Below are positions 1 through 10,390 of a DNA stretch of 18,260 nucleotides, piece by piece; position 1 is the stretch's first letter; every line of letters starts with the position of its first letter. The stretch is from contig JALLPB010000297.1 in assembly GCA_036939975.1 (NCBI GenBank), forward strand, positions 1 through 18,260, written 5' to 3'. The notes beneath the pieces are model-generated. The model did not search any database. It worked only from the letters and a program-made list of their open reading frames with translations, and was not told the DNA's origin. The DNA is from Cyclostephanos tholiformis (lineage: Eukaryota > Bacillariophyta > Thalassiosirophyceae > Thalassiosirales > Thalassiosiraceae). The translations under genes were made by a program, and so were the position numbers.

Positions 1-1168
1 GACTGATCAGTCGTGTGCGTGACTGCCCTTCTGTGTCTACGCATCCATACGGCTGAGTACTGCAATCATGCTGTAGAATATTAAGCAATTAATTTATATT
101 GCAATACGGAGATTAATAATTAATTGCAATACAGGGAGACAAGGGTGCAATACGAATCCCCAGCAATTAATTGCAAATCGTCTCCAATATCCAAAAATTT
201 ATTGCAACCCTCCCCTGATCGTCCCCTCGTCCTCCTCCTCCTCGGCGACCGCCAGTCCGACGCACGCCAGCCTTTCCAAAATCTAGAGAGACGGGCCTGA
301 GTGACTATCACGCCACGCCGCGTCCACAACGTACGGCGCCCGCCAGACCAATCTTCGCAACATATGCGTGCGTGGCAGACCCCTCGACGTCATTGTCGTC
401 GTTGTTGTTCCTGGTGACGCACATTGCGATGAGCATCAACGCGCCGTCCTCCACAAGGACGGGGGAGACAAGGACTTCCATTTGGCGACATCCCTCGAGG
501 GCTCAAGGGGGTTGTTGCCAGTGGCATCATCGCCGATCTTGGCGGGGGGAGGAGGGCTGACAGGTCCAGGCTGCCACCGCACCGGCGCGGGAATGGGCAC
601 GAGCGATAGGTGTGTCTCTTGCCCCGGATGCTGTCGTCGTCGGCGGCCTCACCGTTCGACGTGGACACTATCCTCCACTCCGTTAGCATCATCAACGATG
701 TCACCAAGACGATGTGTGCGCAAGGAGTTGTTGATGGGACGTCGAAGTACGACGGCGGCAGTTGCTGCTGCTTGGCACGCAGGGGGGATCCCGGCCGAGC
801 CCTTCCCAGGACTCTTCCTCCCTCCCCAGTGACATTTGTCGTGGTCATTGGTGAGAGCCAACATATAAGCGCCCTGATGTTGTCGTCGTCTGCTTCGTAC
901 TCGTCATCGTATTCGTCATTGTATTTGTCGTCGACCATCCTTGTCGTTGCGTCCCCGTCCCTTCCTCCCCCTCATCCCTTGACTTGGATGGCTTCATGAG
1001 GTAATTGTACAGGCCCCTGGACAAACCTCAGGTCATATGCTGGGTTTGATGAGGAATTCCGGACACTTCCTTTAGGGTCATATCAATGGCACGGGCACGA
1101 TCATCGATAGATGGACAAATGAGTATTCCCTCTTCTATTGCATCGGCCAAAGGTATTCATTATTTTTT
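1..1168. other. Upstream region with no supportable gene
   Basis: No convincing gene is seen. Several mutually overlapping open frames occur at 364-999 on both strands, but they are short, disagree with one another, lack an ATG at a sensible place or match no family I recognise. The first 12 bases form the perfect palindrome GACTGATCAGTC. Between 99 and 205 the motif TTGCAATAC or a close variant recurs (99-107, 124-132, 145-153) among AATTAATT tracts. The rest is GC-rich and unstructured to the eye. Confidence 0.5.
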
Positions 1169-1240
1169 ACACTCATTTTTACACTCATTTACACTCATTG
1201 GCACTCATTTACACTCATTTACACTCATTTACTCTCATTT
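1169..1240. repeat. Tandem array of a 10-bp unit (ACACTCATTT)
   Basis: Six contiguous decamers run from 1181 to 1240 (ACACTCATTT, ACACTCATTG, GCACTCATTT, ACACTCATTT twice, ACTCTCATTT), and one more copy lies at 1169-1178 behind a 2-bp TT insertion. The array sits about 350 bp upstream of the BTAF1 start codon and runs into a palindrome built from the same CACTCATTTT words. Open frames read through it only because the unit contains no stop; it is not a gene. Confidence 0.9.
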
Positions 1241-1248
1241 TCATTTTT

Positions 1249-1307
1249 ATTTTCATTTTCTCACTCATTTTCACTTTAAAAGTGAAAATGAGTGAGAAAA
1301 TGAAAAT
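1249..1307. repeat. 59-bp near-perfect palindrome (29-bp arms, 1-bp centre)
   Basis: Bases 1249-1277 are the exact reverse complement of 1279-1307, with a single A at 1278 between the arms; pairing was checked base by base. The arms carry TTTTC and CACTCATTTT words shared with the neighbouring decamer array, so the palindrome probably arose by inverted duplication of the array edge. In single-stranded DNA or RNA it would form a long AT-rich hairpin. Position is about 280 bp upstream of the BTAF1 ATG. Confidence 0.92.
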
Positions 1308-1587
1308 GAGTGAAAATAGAAAATATGGAGATAATATTTTTAGTACACATTGTAGGAATCTTTAGAATTTGAAAACAGAAATAGAGTAAAAATAGCAAAA
1401 AAGCGTACATTTTACGAAATCCCAAAATGGGTATAACAAACTTGTTGAAAATAACAGCTCTAAACGCGCTTCTTCCTGCCTCTCACACCACCACCACCGA
1501 CAAGAGCTCCTCGGGGACAAATCCTCGAAACACAGGAACGACTCCGCACAGAACAATACTATTTTCCGACGTTACTACAAGAAGACA
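1308..1587 (+). promoter_or_regulatory. Presumed 5' flank and leader of the BTAF1-like gene
   Basis: This stretch has no gene of its own. It changes from AT-rich (1308-1440) to a more mixed composition near the start codon. No clear TATA box or named operator is visible. The context at the proposed start (AAGACA before ATGGAC) has purines upstream and G at +4, acceptable for a eukaryotic start. Function is inferred from position only. Confidence 0.35.
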
Positions 1588-4500
1588 ATGGACGGAGCAT
1601 CATCGTCGTCGTCGTCTTTGTCGTCGGGGGCGAGGCCGGAAGTTGTCGTTGCCCCTCCACCCGCGACAATGACGACAACGACAACGACGACGACGATGGC
1701 GGCGGCGGTGGAACACCCCCCCCACGTCCATCGCCTCCTACGACTCGTGCGGGAGGGCACCCCGTCGCACGCCTCGCGCGCGTCGGCTCTGCTCGGACGG
1801 TACGCGTCATCTTGCCGTCGCCGCGGCGTGGACGATGACGACGACGACAGTGACGTCGGCGACGATGACGACGACATAGTGGGCATTTCGACCGCGACGA
1901 ACGACGCCGCCGTCGTCGCCCCCGCCACCGACCCGGGAACGATAATATGGGATCTCATTGGCAGGCTGGTGGGGGGGGAGGACGGTGGTTACGATGACGA
2001 TGGAAAAGACGACGACTTCGACAACGACGAACACGACAACAAGACGCGTCGGGGGGGCGGGGGGGGAGGCAAGGGCGGGAGGGAGAGAAGGACGAGTCGC
2101 GTCGTCGGGGGGGAGGAGAAGAGGGCAAAGAAAAAGAGGGGGAGAGACAGGAAGAATAGGAAGGATCGACCGACGAGCGGCCTGTTCGATTCCAATTGGT
2201 CGACTCGCGCCAATTGCGCTCTGGCTTTGGAGCACGTGGCGCGTTGCCTGCCCGTGGAGGATAGGCGTCATTTCTTTGTGGGCGGCGGCGACGATTACGA
2301 TAGCGTCGACGATGTCAAGAGGATGGGAGACAGTGGTTACGAAGGCGGGGTATCTCTGTGGCTCGACGTGAACGATCTACATCGTGCCGCGGCCGATGAC
2401 TTTCGCGGCGGGGAGCACCTCGTCAAGCGCAACCAGCTGGATATCATTGTGGAATGCGGTCGACCGCTGTTATCATCGTCGGGAGAGCAGTATGATTGGG
2501 ACATCGACGACGAGGCGAGGGAATACATTCGCGAGCGAGAGGCTTTGCACAATCTTGACGCGACGCAGCAGCAGGAGGAATCATTCTTGAAGAGACGCGT
2601 CGCCTTGCAGAGACGAATATTGGCAAGGCGTCTTGGTTTGGGGGGGATACTTAACGCCCCGATTCTAGCCGACGGACACCACGGCCCGATCCCCGAGGAT
2701 GACATCTCGTCGTCTGGCATTAAAAAGAGACGTCGTATCATCGACGACATTGTCGACGATAAAGACTTTGCGCCGGCGATAAGTAGAAAGGGGAAAACCT
2801 CGACAATCGCTTCAAGGAGCGGCGAGAATTGTTCGAAGAAACAGCGGCCGACTGATACATCTGATCTGGCTCTGGATGAAAACAGGAAGACGAACGGGGG
2901 GATAAGCATACGAGCATTACTCGTCCTAGAAAGTAAAAAAACAGCGACGACAAGCAAAGGAGTTCCCGATTATAACTCCCAACACGCCCCTCGACATCGC
3001 AACCCGCAAACGCTGTTGGGGTCTGAACTCGCCTACAGAACATTCGACCCCGATTGGACGGTCCGTCACGGCGCGCTCTTGGGAACGCTGGCGTTGCTAC
3101 GCGCTTGGAAGGTCCATTCGTCGTCGCATCACAAGTCGACGACGAAGAAGAGAAATTTCGGGAGGTGGCCCGGGGATATTTTGGCGCGATGCGTTTGCAT
3201 ATTAGCTTTGGATCGGTTCGCGGACTTCTCAGGCACCTCCTGTGGCGGCGTCGACGGCGCCAACGATATGGATGATATTCCAAGCGGTGCCATCGTAGCG
3301 CCCATACGCGAGATGGCGGCCCAAATCGTGGCAATACTTTTGGAAGCTGCCTGCCCCGAAACTAGCGCTCGCACACATGACTTATTGGCGCAGTTATACA
3401 CTCGTCAGCGCTGCAACGTGGTAGGGCGAAGGGGTAATGATGAGTGGGAAATTCGACATGGGGTATTGATGGCATGGAAGTATGTTTGTGCTATGGCGTT
3501 GTTTATGAGCGGGCAGTCACGAACGCTGTCACTGCCCAGCATGACTATTGATACTCAAGGGTTACGCCCGCTATCAGCAAGCACAAACTTGACATTGGAT
3601 GAGTACAAAGCTTCAATACGTCGCTACTCAACATTAGACAATATCATCTTGCAATCTATACTGGGACTGTCCGATGTCAGCGATGACAATCGAGCGGTTG
3701 CTGCACAGGTCATACGACTTTCCCTCCTCCTAGATGCAAGTCTACATACTATTAATATCGCGAAAGAATCATCCAATGCTCTGTGGCAGGCAATTATTAC
3801 AATTAGAGAATGCGTATCCTCATGCGCAGCTGATGTACTGCATTTGCTCGCTGAATTATTGTCACGAGGTTGTACGCCATTTATTCTCTGTCTGCAAGAG
3901 GTGCTCGGATCTGTATCGCTTGGCTCAATCCTGCACAAGCTTGTTGACTTTATTGAAGACGATTCGATACACGTCAAAATATCGTGCTATTGTGCGCTTC
4001 GTATGGTGGCCGAACCCATCGCGAGGGCCATCCTCGATGGCGCTGACGCCGTCAAGCCGGATTGCGATGCTGGTCATTTTCAATCCATAAATGACTGTGC
4101 AATTGCGCTGGCTCGTCTGCTTGCCAGATTATTCAAAACTCACTACATGCCTACATATATATGTAAAGGTGATCTTACGTCTTGCGATGACGATGCATCC
4201 TATGACGAATCGGGTAGAGAACTTGCCAACAGCCGAAATCAAGCGTGGTCTGCGATTTTGGAAGCGATTGTTTTGCTTACACGGTCCAATGCAATGGATG
4301 TTCAGTCGATTGTTGACGACACTTTCATTGAATTGATTCTTCGGTATTTCGACATTTCAAGGTCATTGGCGCCTTCGGAGGACCGTGTTAATAATCCGAT
4401 GCCATACATTTTCACAAGGTTATCTCACCCCACTGGCGTTGGAAAAAACGCCCCTGAATATACATTCATTTCGCTGCTCACATCATCGTGTGCGATTTCA

Positions 4501-7500
4501 CAATTCTTTGGGAAGATTTACTCGGCGCACCGTCCTTGTTTTCTTTCAGATACAATATGCTTAACTCTACAATCACCCTGGGTCGGTCAATGCGAAGCTG
4601 GCTACATACTTCATATATCTATAGCATCATCGACAGAGTTGGCTAGTCCTTTCTTTGATAAGTATTTATCAACCATGCTGCATGCGCTTGAAGTACATCC
4701 AGTGTGCACCCTTCGAGAAGAGCACATTGGATTCAGTGCAGCCCTCGAAGACACCAATATGCAGTCAATTTGGGATACTGGGCTTGCAATGTTATTGAAT
4801 TCTGAAGCTCATCGTTCACCAGCGGATGTTGTGCAGTTGTGGGAGAAAACTTTATTTTCCACAAAAGGCATACGTCTTGACGATCTTCGCAAATCATCAA
4901 AGAAATCGTTGACCGAGTTGTCAATGAGATCATCCGCATTGATCTCCGGTGCCTTGATTGCGTGTGGCTCACAGCATCTGCCGCTTAAAGTGACGTGTCT
5001 GATCCGTGCCCTGATGACATCACTGAAAAATGAAGAGTGTAACTCACGTCGAGTTGAAACATGCCGCCACATATCGAAGCTTGTGTCAATTCTATCAGAG
5101 AAGCCTACATACAAAAAATCCAGAGACAAGCTCATTGAAAGCCTATGCGTTCTCGCGTGCAGCGCAGCTGTCAATCGGATAGGCGCAGAATATGTCATCG
5201 AATTACTCATTGCAAGCATGAGCACTACCGACGTCCTGGAAAATTTTACGCCAGTTTGGCAACGGCTTTTACCATTGATGAACAATACTTGTCCAAACTT
5301 GTCGTCGCAAGAGCTTTCTGATTCCATTTACATGCTTCGTGTCATTTCTCATGCTATGTCAAAAACGTCTTCATCTTTCAAACGTGTACTTGAATTATTC
5401 ATCGGATCAGCAGTTGAAGTTGCTTGTACAAGTAATTCCGAGCCACTTCAAGTCCAAGCATCTGCAGCTATTCGGAACTTTTGCAAGATTGATTTCATCG
5501 CAGCAATGGAACTAATAGTACCCCCTCTAATTTTCCGTCTGTTGGACTTGCAAAACGATCTAGGCAGAGAAGGTGGCTGTAAACTTCTTCTCTCTCTACT
5601 TCATGACTTCGAAGTCCTAGCGTCGCAGTATGTATTAGTACTTTTACCGATTGTCATGCGTTTGATGACAGATGCGGTTGAGGAGTGCTCTCGGTTGGCA
5701 GCCAGCGCTTTTGCAATTTTGGTTCGGATTGCACCGCTTGCGGCGAGTCGTATGGAAAAAGCTGCGTGTGTATCGTCAAATCCTAATGTTGGTCAAGTTG
5801 TACCTAATGATGTCATTCGACATTTAATTCTTGGAGAGCCTCTGCCTCCATATGCCGTGCCTGGAACTATATTATCACACCTTAAAAAGAGTGGCACCAC
5901 GCTGCGTCCATATCAGGTGGAAGGGGTCTCTTGGCTACGTTTCCTTGCAGATGTGCATTTGAACGGGGCACTATGCGATGACATGGGTCTTGGCAAGACC
6001 TTGCAAGCTTTGATCGCTGTGGCTATATCTCACCATGAGAAGAAGGGTGTAGAAACTGATGCTGCATCTTCGAATTTACGTTCCCTGGTGATATGTCCGT
6101 CATCAGTCGTCGGTCACTGGCTGAGTGAAATACAACGGTTCTTCCCTGGCAATGAAATATTTGCTCCGTTTGATTTTACAGGCAGTGCGAAGTCACGACG
6201 GCTTGATTGGCGTGAAAGATTTAACCGGAGTACAATTATTGTCACAAGCTATTCGGTGCTGAGAAATGACATCGATTTACTGCAGGATATTTCGTGGGAA
6301 TGGGTTATTTTGGATGAAGGTCACTTGCTGAAAAATCCGAAAACGTGTAAGTAGTTGATCGTGTACCTATGTGCCCCTTTATATCGTCATTATATTATGT
6401 ACTCTGCTGATCCTTATGTACATTCCAATTCCAGCCACTGCTAAGGCTTCGAAAAGATTGAAGGCTCATCACAAGTTAATCTTGACTGGTGAGTACTATC
6501 TCTTCTGTGTTTCAGTTGTTTGCTTGTGTTTGATCGTTGCTATTTTCCTTACCAGATTGTATCGCTCACGTCACAGGGACCCCCATTCAAAACAACGTTC
6601 ATGAGATCTGGGCAACATTTGACTTCTTACTGCCGAATTTTCTTGGAACAGAGTCGAGTTTTTCACATGAGTTTGCAAAGCCGATTGTCAAAAGCCAATC
6701 GTCAGGTGCATCTGCATCTGAAACATACCAGGGTTTAGAGAGTTTAAAGATTCTTCATCAGCAAGTACTTCCGTTTGTGCTTCGACGCGAGAAGTCTCAA
6801 GTGATCCAAGAGCTGCCACCCAAGATAATAACAAACATTCCGTGTTCGCTTAGCAAACAGCAATATACCATGTACCAACAAACTTTGAAGAGGTCCGGGA
6901 TGAAGGAAGCTCTGGACATGGTCGACGATGTAATGGTGGGAGATGCTACGGGCACTTCAAAAATAGGCAACCAAGTTCTCGCGTCGCTCCTTCAATTGAG
7001 ACTGATTTGCACGCACCCACTTCTCCATACGTTGTTCTCGCCAAATACAGATCATGATGCGAGTCTTCGGTCGTTTACACGTCTGGACTGCTCGGGGAAG
7101 CTATCTGCGTTGAATGACCTCTTACGCCATGCTGGGATTGCAGAGCCCGAGATAACTGCAGCTGATAATGACGACTCCGGCTACTTGATTGACCTCAATG
7201 AAAATGATTCTGACAACGGCAGTGATATTGGCTTACTTGAACATGATAATTTTTATACCTTTGATGATAATCCATCTGAGCAAGCAATCAAAATGTCAAA
7301 ATGCCTTGTGTTCGCTCAGTTCACGCAAAGCCTGGACATTGTCGAACAAATGCTCTTCGAACCTCACATGCCGTCATTGCGCTATCTTCGTCTAGATGGA
7401 AGAGTTCCCGAAAAGCAGCGTAGCGCCATCGTAGATCGATTCAATCAAGATCCGGACATCAAAATCCTTCTACTCACCACAAAAGTTGGTGGCCTTGGTT

Positions 7501-7980
7501 TAAACCTGACGGGTGAGTGGTACTATTTGGTTTCGTGTTGTAAACAAAGCTCGTTAACTGAACGAACTTTTCTTTATTCAATCGGCAACAGGGGCGGATA
7601 AGGTCATATTCCTCGAACCGGACTGGAATCCTTTTGTCGACCTTCAGGCGATGGACCGTGCGCACCGCATCGGCCAGACCAGGACCGTGAACGTCTACCG
7701 CCTTATCACGTCCAATACCATCGAGGAGAAGATGATGGATTTGCAACAACGCAAGAAGGCCACGAGCGACGCCGTCGTGAATACTGACAACTCTACCATG
7801 TACAGCATGGGCACTGATCGACTGTTGGATATTTTCACATGTCGCGGAGGTAGTGGCGAGGGTGCGTCCTCGCGTCAGGGAGAGGTGAGGGATGACAATG
7901 TTCTCAGTTCTTTGGACCAGGGAAGTACAGAGGAGTATTCTAGCTTATCCGTTGACGGTTTCATGCGCGGTTTGGCATAG
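1588..7980 (+). CDS. BTAF1: BTAF1/Mot1-type TBP-associated Snf2 ATPase, four exons, complete
   Basis: Family role: a nuclear Snf2-family ATPase that uses ATP to remove TBP from DNA and redistribute it among promoters. Exons 1588-6346, 6435-6488, 6577-7512 and 7592-7980 join in frame to about 2045 residues, slightly longer than human or yeast homologues. The N-terminal half is HEAT-like; FDPDWTVRHG near residue 485, ALDRFADF near 540 and WEIRHGVLMAWKY near 619 match Mot1 TBP-binding repeats. Residues 85-190 are D/G/K/R-rich low complexity. The ATPase shows DDMGLGKT (K1470), DEGH 1576-1579, TGTPIQNN from 1604, VGGLGLNLTGAD around 1917 and MDRAHRIGQ from 1937. All three introns are short, phase 1 and confined to the ATPase half; the 4.76-kb first exon is intronless. 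The ATG at 1588 precedes the first HEAT-like segment. It converges on the CDV3-like gene. Identity is very likely; the exact N terminus is less certain. Confidence 0.95.
6347..6434 (+). other. BTAF1 intron 1, 88 bp, phase 1
   Basis: Donor GTAAGT at 6347, acceptor AATTCCAG ending at 6434. Splicing joins T (6346) to CC to make a Ser codon and carries the frame from LLKNPKT into TAKASKRLKAHHK, as expected for the stretch between motifs II and III in Mot1 proteins. Without splicing the frame stops at TAG 6352-6354. The alternative GTGTAA donor 3 bp upstream runs into a stop. Confidence 0.92.
6489..6576 (+). other. BTAF1 intron 2, 88 bp, phase 1, with a second in-frame acceptor
   Basis: Donor GTGAGT at 6489, acceptor GTCACAG ending at 6576. 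It splits the Gly codon of the LTG|TPIQNN motif III. A second AG at 6554-6555 (TTCCTTACCAG) has the better pyrimidine tract and lies exactly 21 nt upstream; its use would add seven codons without a stop or frameshift inside motif III. The distal acceptor is chosen because it restores the conserved motif. Confidence 0.9.
7513..7591 (+). other. BTAF1 intron 3, 79 bp, phase 1
   Basis: Donor GTGAGT at 7513, acceptor GGCAACAG ending at 7591. It splits the Gly codon of NLTG|AD in motif V, giving the expected GLGLNLTGADKVIFLEPDWNP. Like intron 2 it interrupts an LTG sequence in phase 1 and begins with GTGAGT. A branch-point-like TTAACTGA is visible near 7556-7563. Confidence 0.92.
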
Positions 7981-8195
7981 CTTCTAACGAGTAATGAAAT
8001 GAAGACTTATTGAACACAATGCGCCAGAGTGTGTGACTGTAAAACTTTGCGTGTTAAATCAACATTCTACTCTAATGCGGCATTCTTGAACGGCAACAGC
8101 ATAAAACAACCACAATGGCAGTCGGCCATGTTGCGATTCCCAATCCCAACATGCTGGAGGTAAAATCAACCCGGCAATAAAATTGCGTATCAACT
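7981..8195. other. Short intergenic region between convergent genes
   Basis: These 215 bp must hold the 3' ends of both the BTAF1-like transcript (plus) and the CDV3-like transcript (minus). An AATAAA occurs on the plus strand near 8176, close to the minus-strand stop codon, so the two 3' UTRs may overlap. No gene is seen. Confidence 0.5.
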
Positions 8196-9518
8196 TTAGG
8201 TGCTCGGTTTGAAGGTAGACACATCCTTCTTCTTCTTCTTCTTTAACAATAATTTTGGCTTATCTTGGGCGGGTGTCGTTGCCTCGTTACCGACGGGTGC
8301 AGCGGGGGCTTCCGAAGCCGGGACCAGATCCGGCGGCTCAAGAGTCGTCAAAATCGACGACTCTAAAACCGCATCGGCTGCCGGTAATACGTCGGGATGC
8401 GTATTTTCGGTCGATTCCTTCTTCGTCATACACTTCGCCGCCCCCTCCGATCCATCCTCCTCGTCCTTCTTTTGGGGAGGGGCAAGATTCAGCGGCCTCC
8501 TCTCGGCGGGGGGGGGTGCCAAATTGAGAGGTTTTCTCTGCGCCGGCGCGGACGGCTGCGACGGCGCCACTACCGCCGCCGCGGAAGTTCTAGATCCCCA
8601 CCCCGCGGGAGCTCGGATGGTTGCGGACTGCGAAGACGACGATGACGACGACGCCGTCGACGCTTTCTGCCGTCTCTCCTTCTCGGCCAGTATCTTATCG
8701 GCGTCGGCCAAATCCGGGAACAATTCCTCGCTCGCCATATCTACCGCCTTTTGGAAGCCGGATCCCATCAACCCGTCCATGGAGGCGGGTCCGCGAACGC
8801 TGGATCCCCCCCCCGACAACCCGACGTTACGAAGGTGGGATGGCACCCACTTGCCTCCTCCTCCTCCTCCTCCTAGCCCCCCCATCACCGACAGCGATCC
8901 GCCACGGATGCCCCCGCCTTCAATTTCCGCAGAACGCGCCGCGGCCTTCGCCTCCCTCTCGGCCTTCTCCGCCGCCAGCATCTCCGCCTCCCTGGCCATA
9001 CCCTCCCTCGCACGAGCGAGCTTCGCCTTGGTCTCCTCGATCCTTAGTCGTTCGGCGACGTCGTCCTGCGTATTCCTCCTGGCGTTGAGGGCCTGCATGT
9101 CGAGCAATTCCGCGACCTTGCTGTCCGCGACACCGGACGTCGACGTCGACGAGGACGATCCGGTGGCGTCCTTCCTCCTGCCGTTGCCGCCCCATCCCCC
9201 TCCCGTCCCACCCGTCTGGGCGGCGTCCGTCCACTGATCGTCGCCGCCTCCCAGCACCGTCCCCTCCGCGCCCCCTCCGCCAACGCCCGATAGGATGAGA
9301 CCTCCCCCACCGCCGCTCCCGAGTCCTCCCAATCCGGTCAGGCCGCCGAGGGACCCTGACATCCCGTCCATCTCGGCGGAAATCTCCGGCGCGTCGACGT
9401 GGATCGAGGTGGTAACGGCCGACGCGTCGATCTTGTTCGCGTTGAAGGACTTGAACTTCTTCTTCTTGGTGCCCTTCTTCTTGGCGAAGAACGCCGCGGC
9501 GTCGGCGGTGTCGGCCAT
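8196..9518 (-). CDS. CDV3-like low-complexity protein, 440 aa
   Basis: A single uninterrupted minus-strand frame runs from ATG 9518-9516 to TAA 8198-8196. The N terminus FFAKKKGTKKKKFKSF (residues 10-25) resembles the FFAK plus lysine-run start of CDV3 proteins, and SEELFPDL (263-270) resembles their C-terminal IYSDTQFPSL-type motif; KWVPSHLRN (223-231) recalls the YVPPHLRN motif of translation-related proteins. In order: basic start, Gly-rich segment (58-90), WTD plus Gly/Trp stretch (96-112), charged probable coiled coil (145-200), second Gly run, Ser run (288-297), Pro-rich segment, and a lysine run before the C terminus. CDV3 is a cytosolic protein of poorly defined function; this copy is longer than the human one (about 258 aa). 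A 345-aa frame on the opposite strand is a GC-rich shadow. The family call rests on short motifs and is moderate. Confidence 0.75.
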   Translation of the reverse strand: MADTADAAAFFAKKKGTKKKKFKSFNANKIDASAVTTSIHVDAPEISAEMDGMSGSLGGLTGLGGLGSGGGGGLILSGVGGGGAEGTVLGGGDDQWTDAAQTGGTGGGWGGNGRRKDATGSSSSTSTSGVADSKVAELLDMQALNARRNTQDDVAERLRIEETKAKLARAREGMAREAEMLAAEKAEREAKAAARSAEIEGGGIRGGSLSVMGGLGGGGGGGKWVPSHLRNVGLSGGGSSVRGPASMDGLMGSGFQKAVDMASEELFPDLADADKILAEKERRQKASTASSSSSSSQSATIRAPAGWGSRTSAAAVVAPSQPSAPAQRKPLNLAPPPAERRPLNLAPPQKKDEEDGSEGAAKCMTKKESTENTHPDVLPAADAVLESSILTTLEPPDLVPASEAPAAPVGNEATTPAQDKPKLLLKKKKKKDVSTFKPST

Positions 9519-9651
9519 AATGTTGTGTTTGTTGATTACTAGGTACTACGGGATGTCGGGAGTTCGAATAATGTGGCTGCCATCCAGCGGGAGGGTGCAA
9601 AAGGTTTTGGATGATGGCCAGATCGTCGTCTGTCCGTGACAGCCAGAAAAG
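9519..9651. promoter_or_regulatory. Short divergent promoter region
   Basis: Only 133 bp separate the start codons of the minus-strand CDV3-like gene and the plus-strand membrane protein (229 bp if the latter starts at 9748). Both promoters and 5' leaders must lie here or overlap the coding ends. No TATA box or named factor site is evident. Confidence 0.5.
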
Positions 9652-10344
9652 ATGCTCGCTCCGATCCGATCGGATTACCTAGGCTCTCCAATGATGCTGA
9701 GTCTACTCTCTCGTTCCGCTATCCCCCCCCCCCCCCAACTAAATGAGATGACATCGTCGGCGACATCGTCAAAGGTAACCTCCATCGTCATCGCGACGGG
9801 TGGTGCAGTTCTCGTCACCGCCGGCATCGTGATACTCCTCCACCGTAATCATCAACGACGACGAAATCCCGTCGCGGAATTCTATCGTCGTCATCGAGGC
9901 GTGTCCGGTCTCCTACGATGCGCATGGATGGGCGATCATCTGCCGCCGGAAATACGAATATCAATGAACGATCTAGACGAAGTCGAAAGACGCATGGATA
10001 AGTCCCAGGAGGAACTGGAAACGATCGAGATATCGATCGAAAGTGCGAGGTTGGAGAGCTTGGACGACGGAACGACGATGGATACCGCCGGCGCGTGCGG
10101 GCTCGCGACCGATGCATCGAAGGATGTCCACGAATCGATGGAACGGTCAATATTATTCCAGCAAGATCCGACGTTGCGAACGAGGATCGGTCTGTTGAGC
10201 TACACCCTCGATACGCTCGCGTCGACGATTGATTCTGTCGAGTCGCATTCCGATGAGGAGGTGAAGAAGAGGAAGAAGGCATTATCCAACAAAATCGTGG
10301 AAATGATGAACGAATTGGACAGGATGATTTCTACCCTGCGTTGA
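9652..10344 (+). CDS. Single-pass membrane protein with BAG-like C-terminal domain, 230 aa
   Basis: The frame runs from ATG 9652 to TGA 10344. Residues 42-63 (VTSIVIATGGAVLVTAGIVI onward) form one hydrophobic span followed by a basic HRNHQRRR cluster, the pattern of an N-terminal anchor with the rest on the cytosolic side. Residues 105-135 are charged and probably coiled coil. The last ~60 residues, with LLSYTLDTL, DEEVKKRKKALSNKIVEMM and NELDRM, follow the BAG-domain pattern (LL..LD, then R/K-K-LV..I...L..LD); BAG domains bind the Hsp70 nucleotide-binding domain and promote nucleotide exchange. A run of 14 C at 9723-9736 lies inside the first 30 codons, so the N terminus is open to length error; ATG 9748 (Met33), just before the membrane span, is an attractive alternative start. 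The BAG assignment is by eye and moderate; the membrane span is clear. Confidence 0.75.
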   Translation: MLAPIRSDYLGSPMMLSLLSRSAIPPPPQLNEMTSSATSSKVTSIVIATGGAVLVTAGIVILLHRNHQRRRNPVAEFYRRHRGVSGLLRCAWMGDHLPPEIRISMNDLDEVERRMDKSQEELETIEISIESARLESLDDGTTMDTAGACGLATDASKDVHESMERSILFQQDPTLRTRIGLLSYTLDTLASTIDSVESHSDEEVKKRKKALSNKIVEMMNELDRMISTLR

Positions 10345-10390
10345 AGGTTTTGACGTGATGATTCTACCGCCAAAAAATATCCTTTGGGGT

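Noticed and set aside
364..999. Overlapping frames of 129-182 codons on both strands
   Set aside because: They contradict one another, two begin at GTG and not ATG, and none shows a known domain. VTFVVVIGES near 829 briefly recalled a sulfatase-type motif but no supporting residues follow.
1086..1365. Two His/Phe/Ile-rich plus frames
   Set aside because: They are produced by the stop-free ACACTCATTT decamer array and palindrome.
8200..9237. Plus-strand 345-codon open frame
   Set aside because: It is the antisense of the CDV3-like gene. Its Ser/Pro/Asp-rich content and lack of any recognisable motif are explained by the GC-rich low-complexity coding strand opposite.
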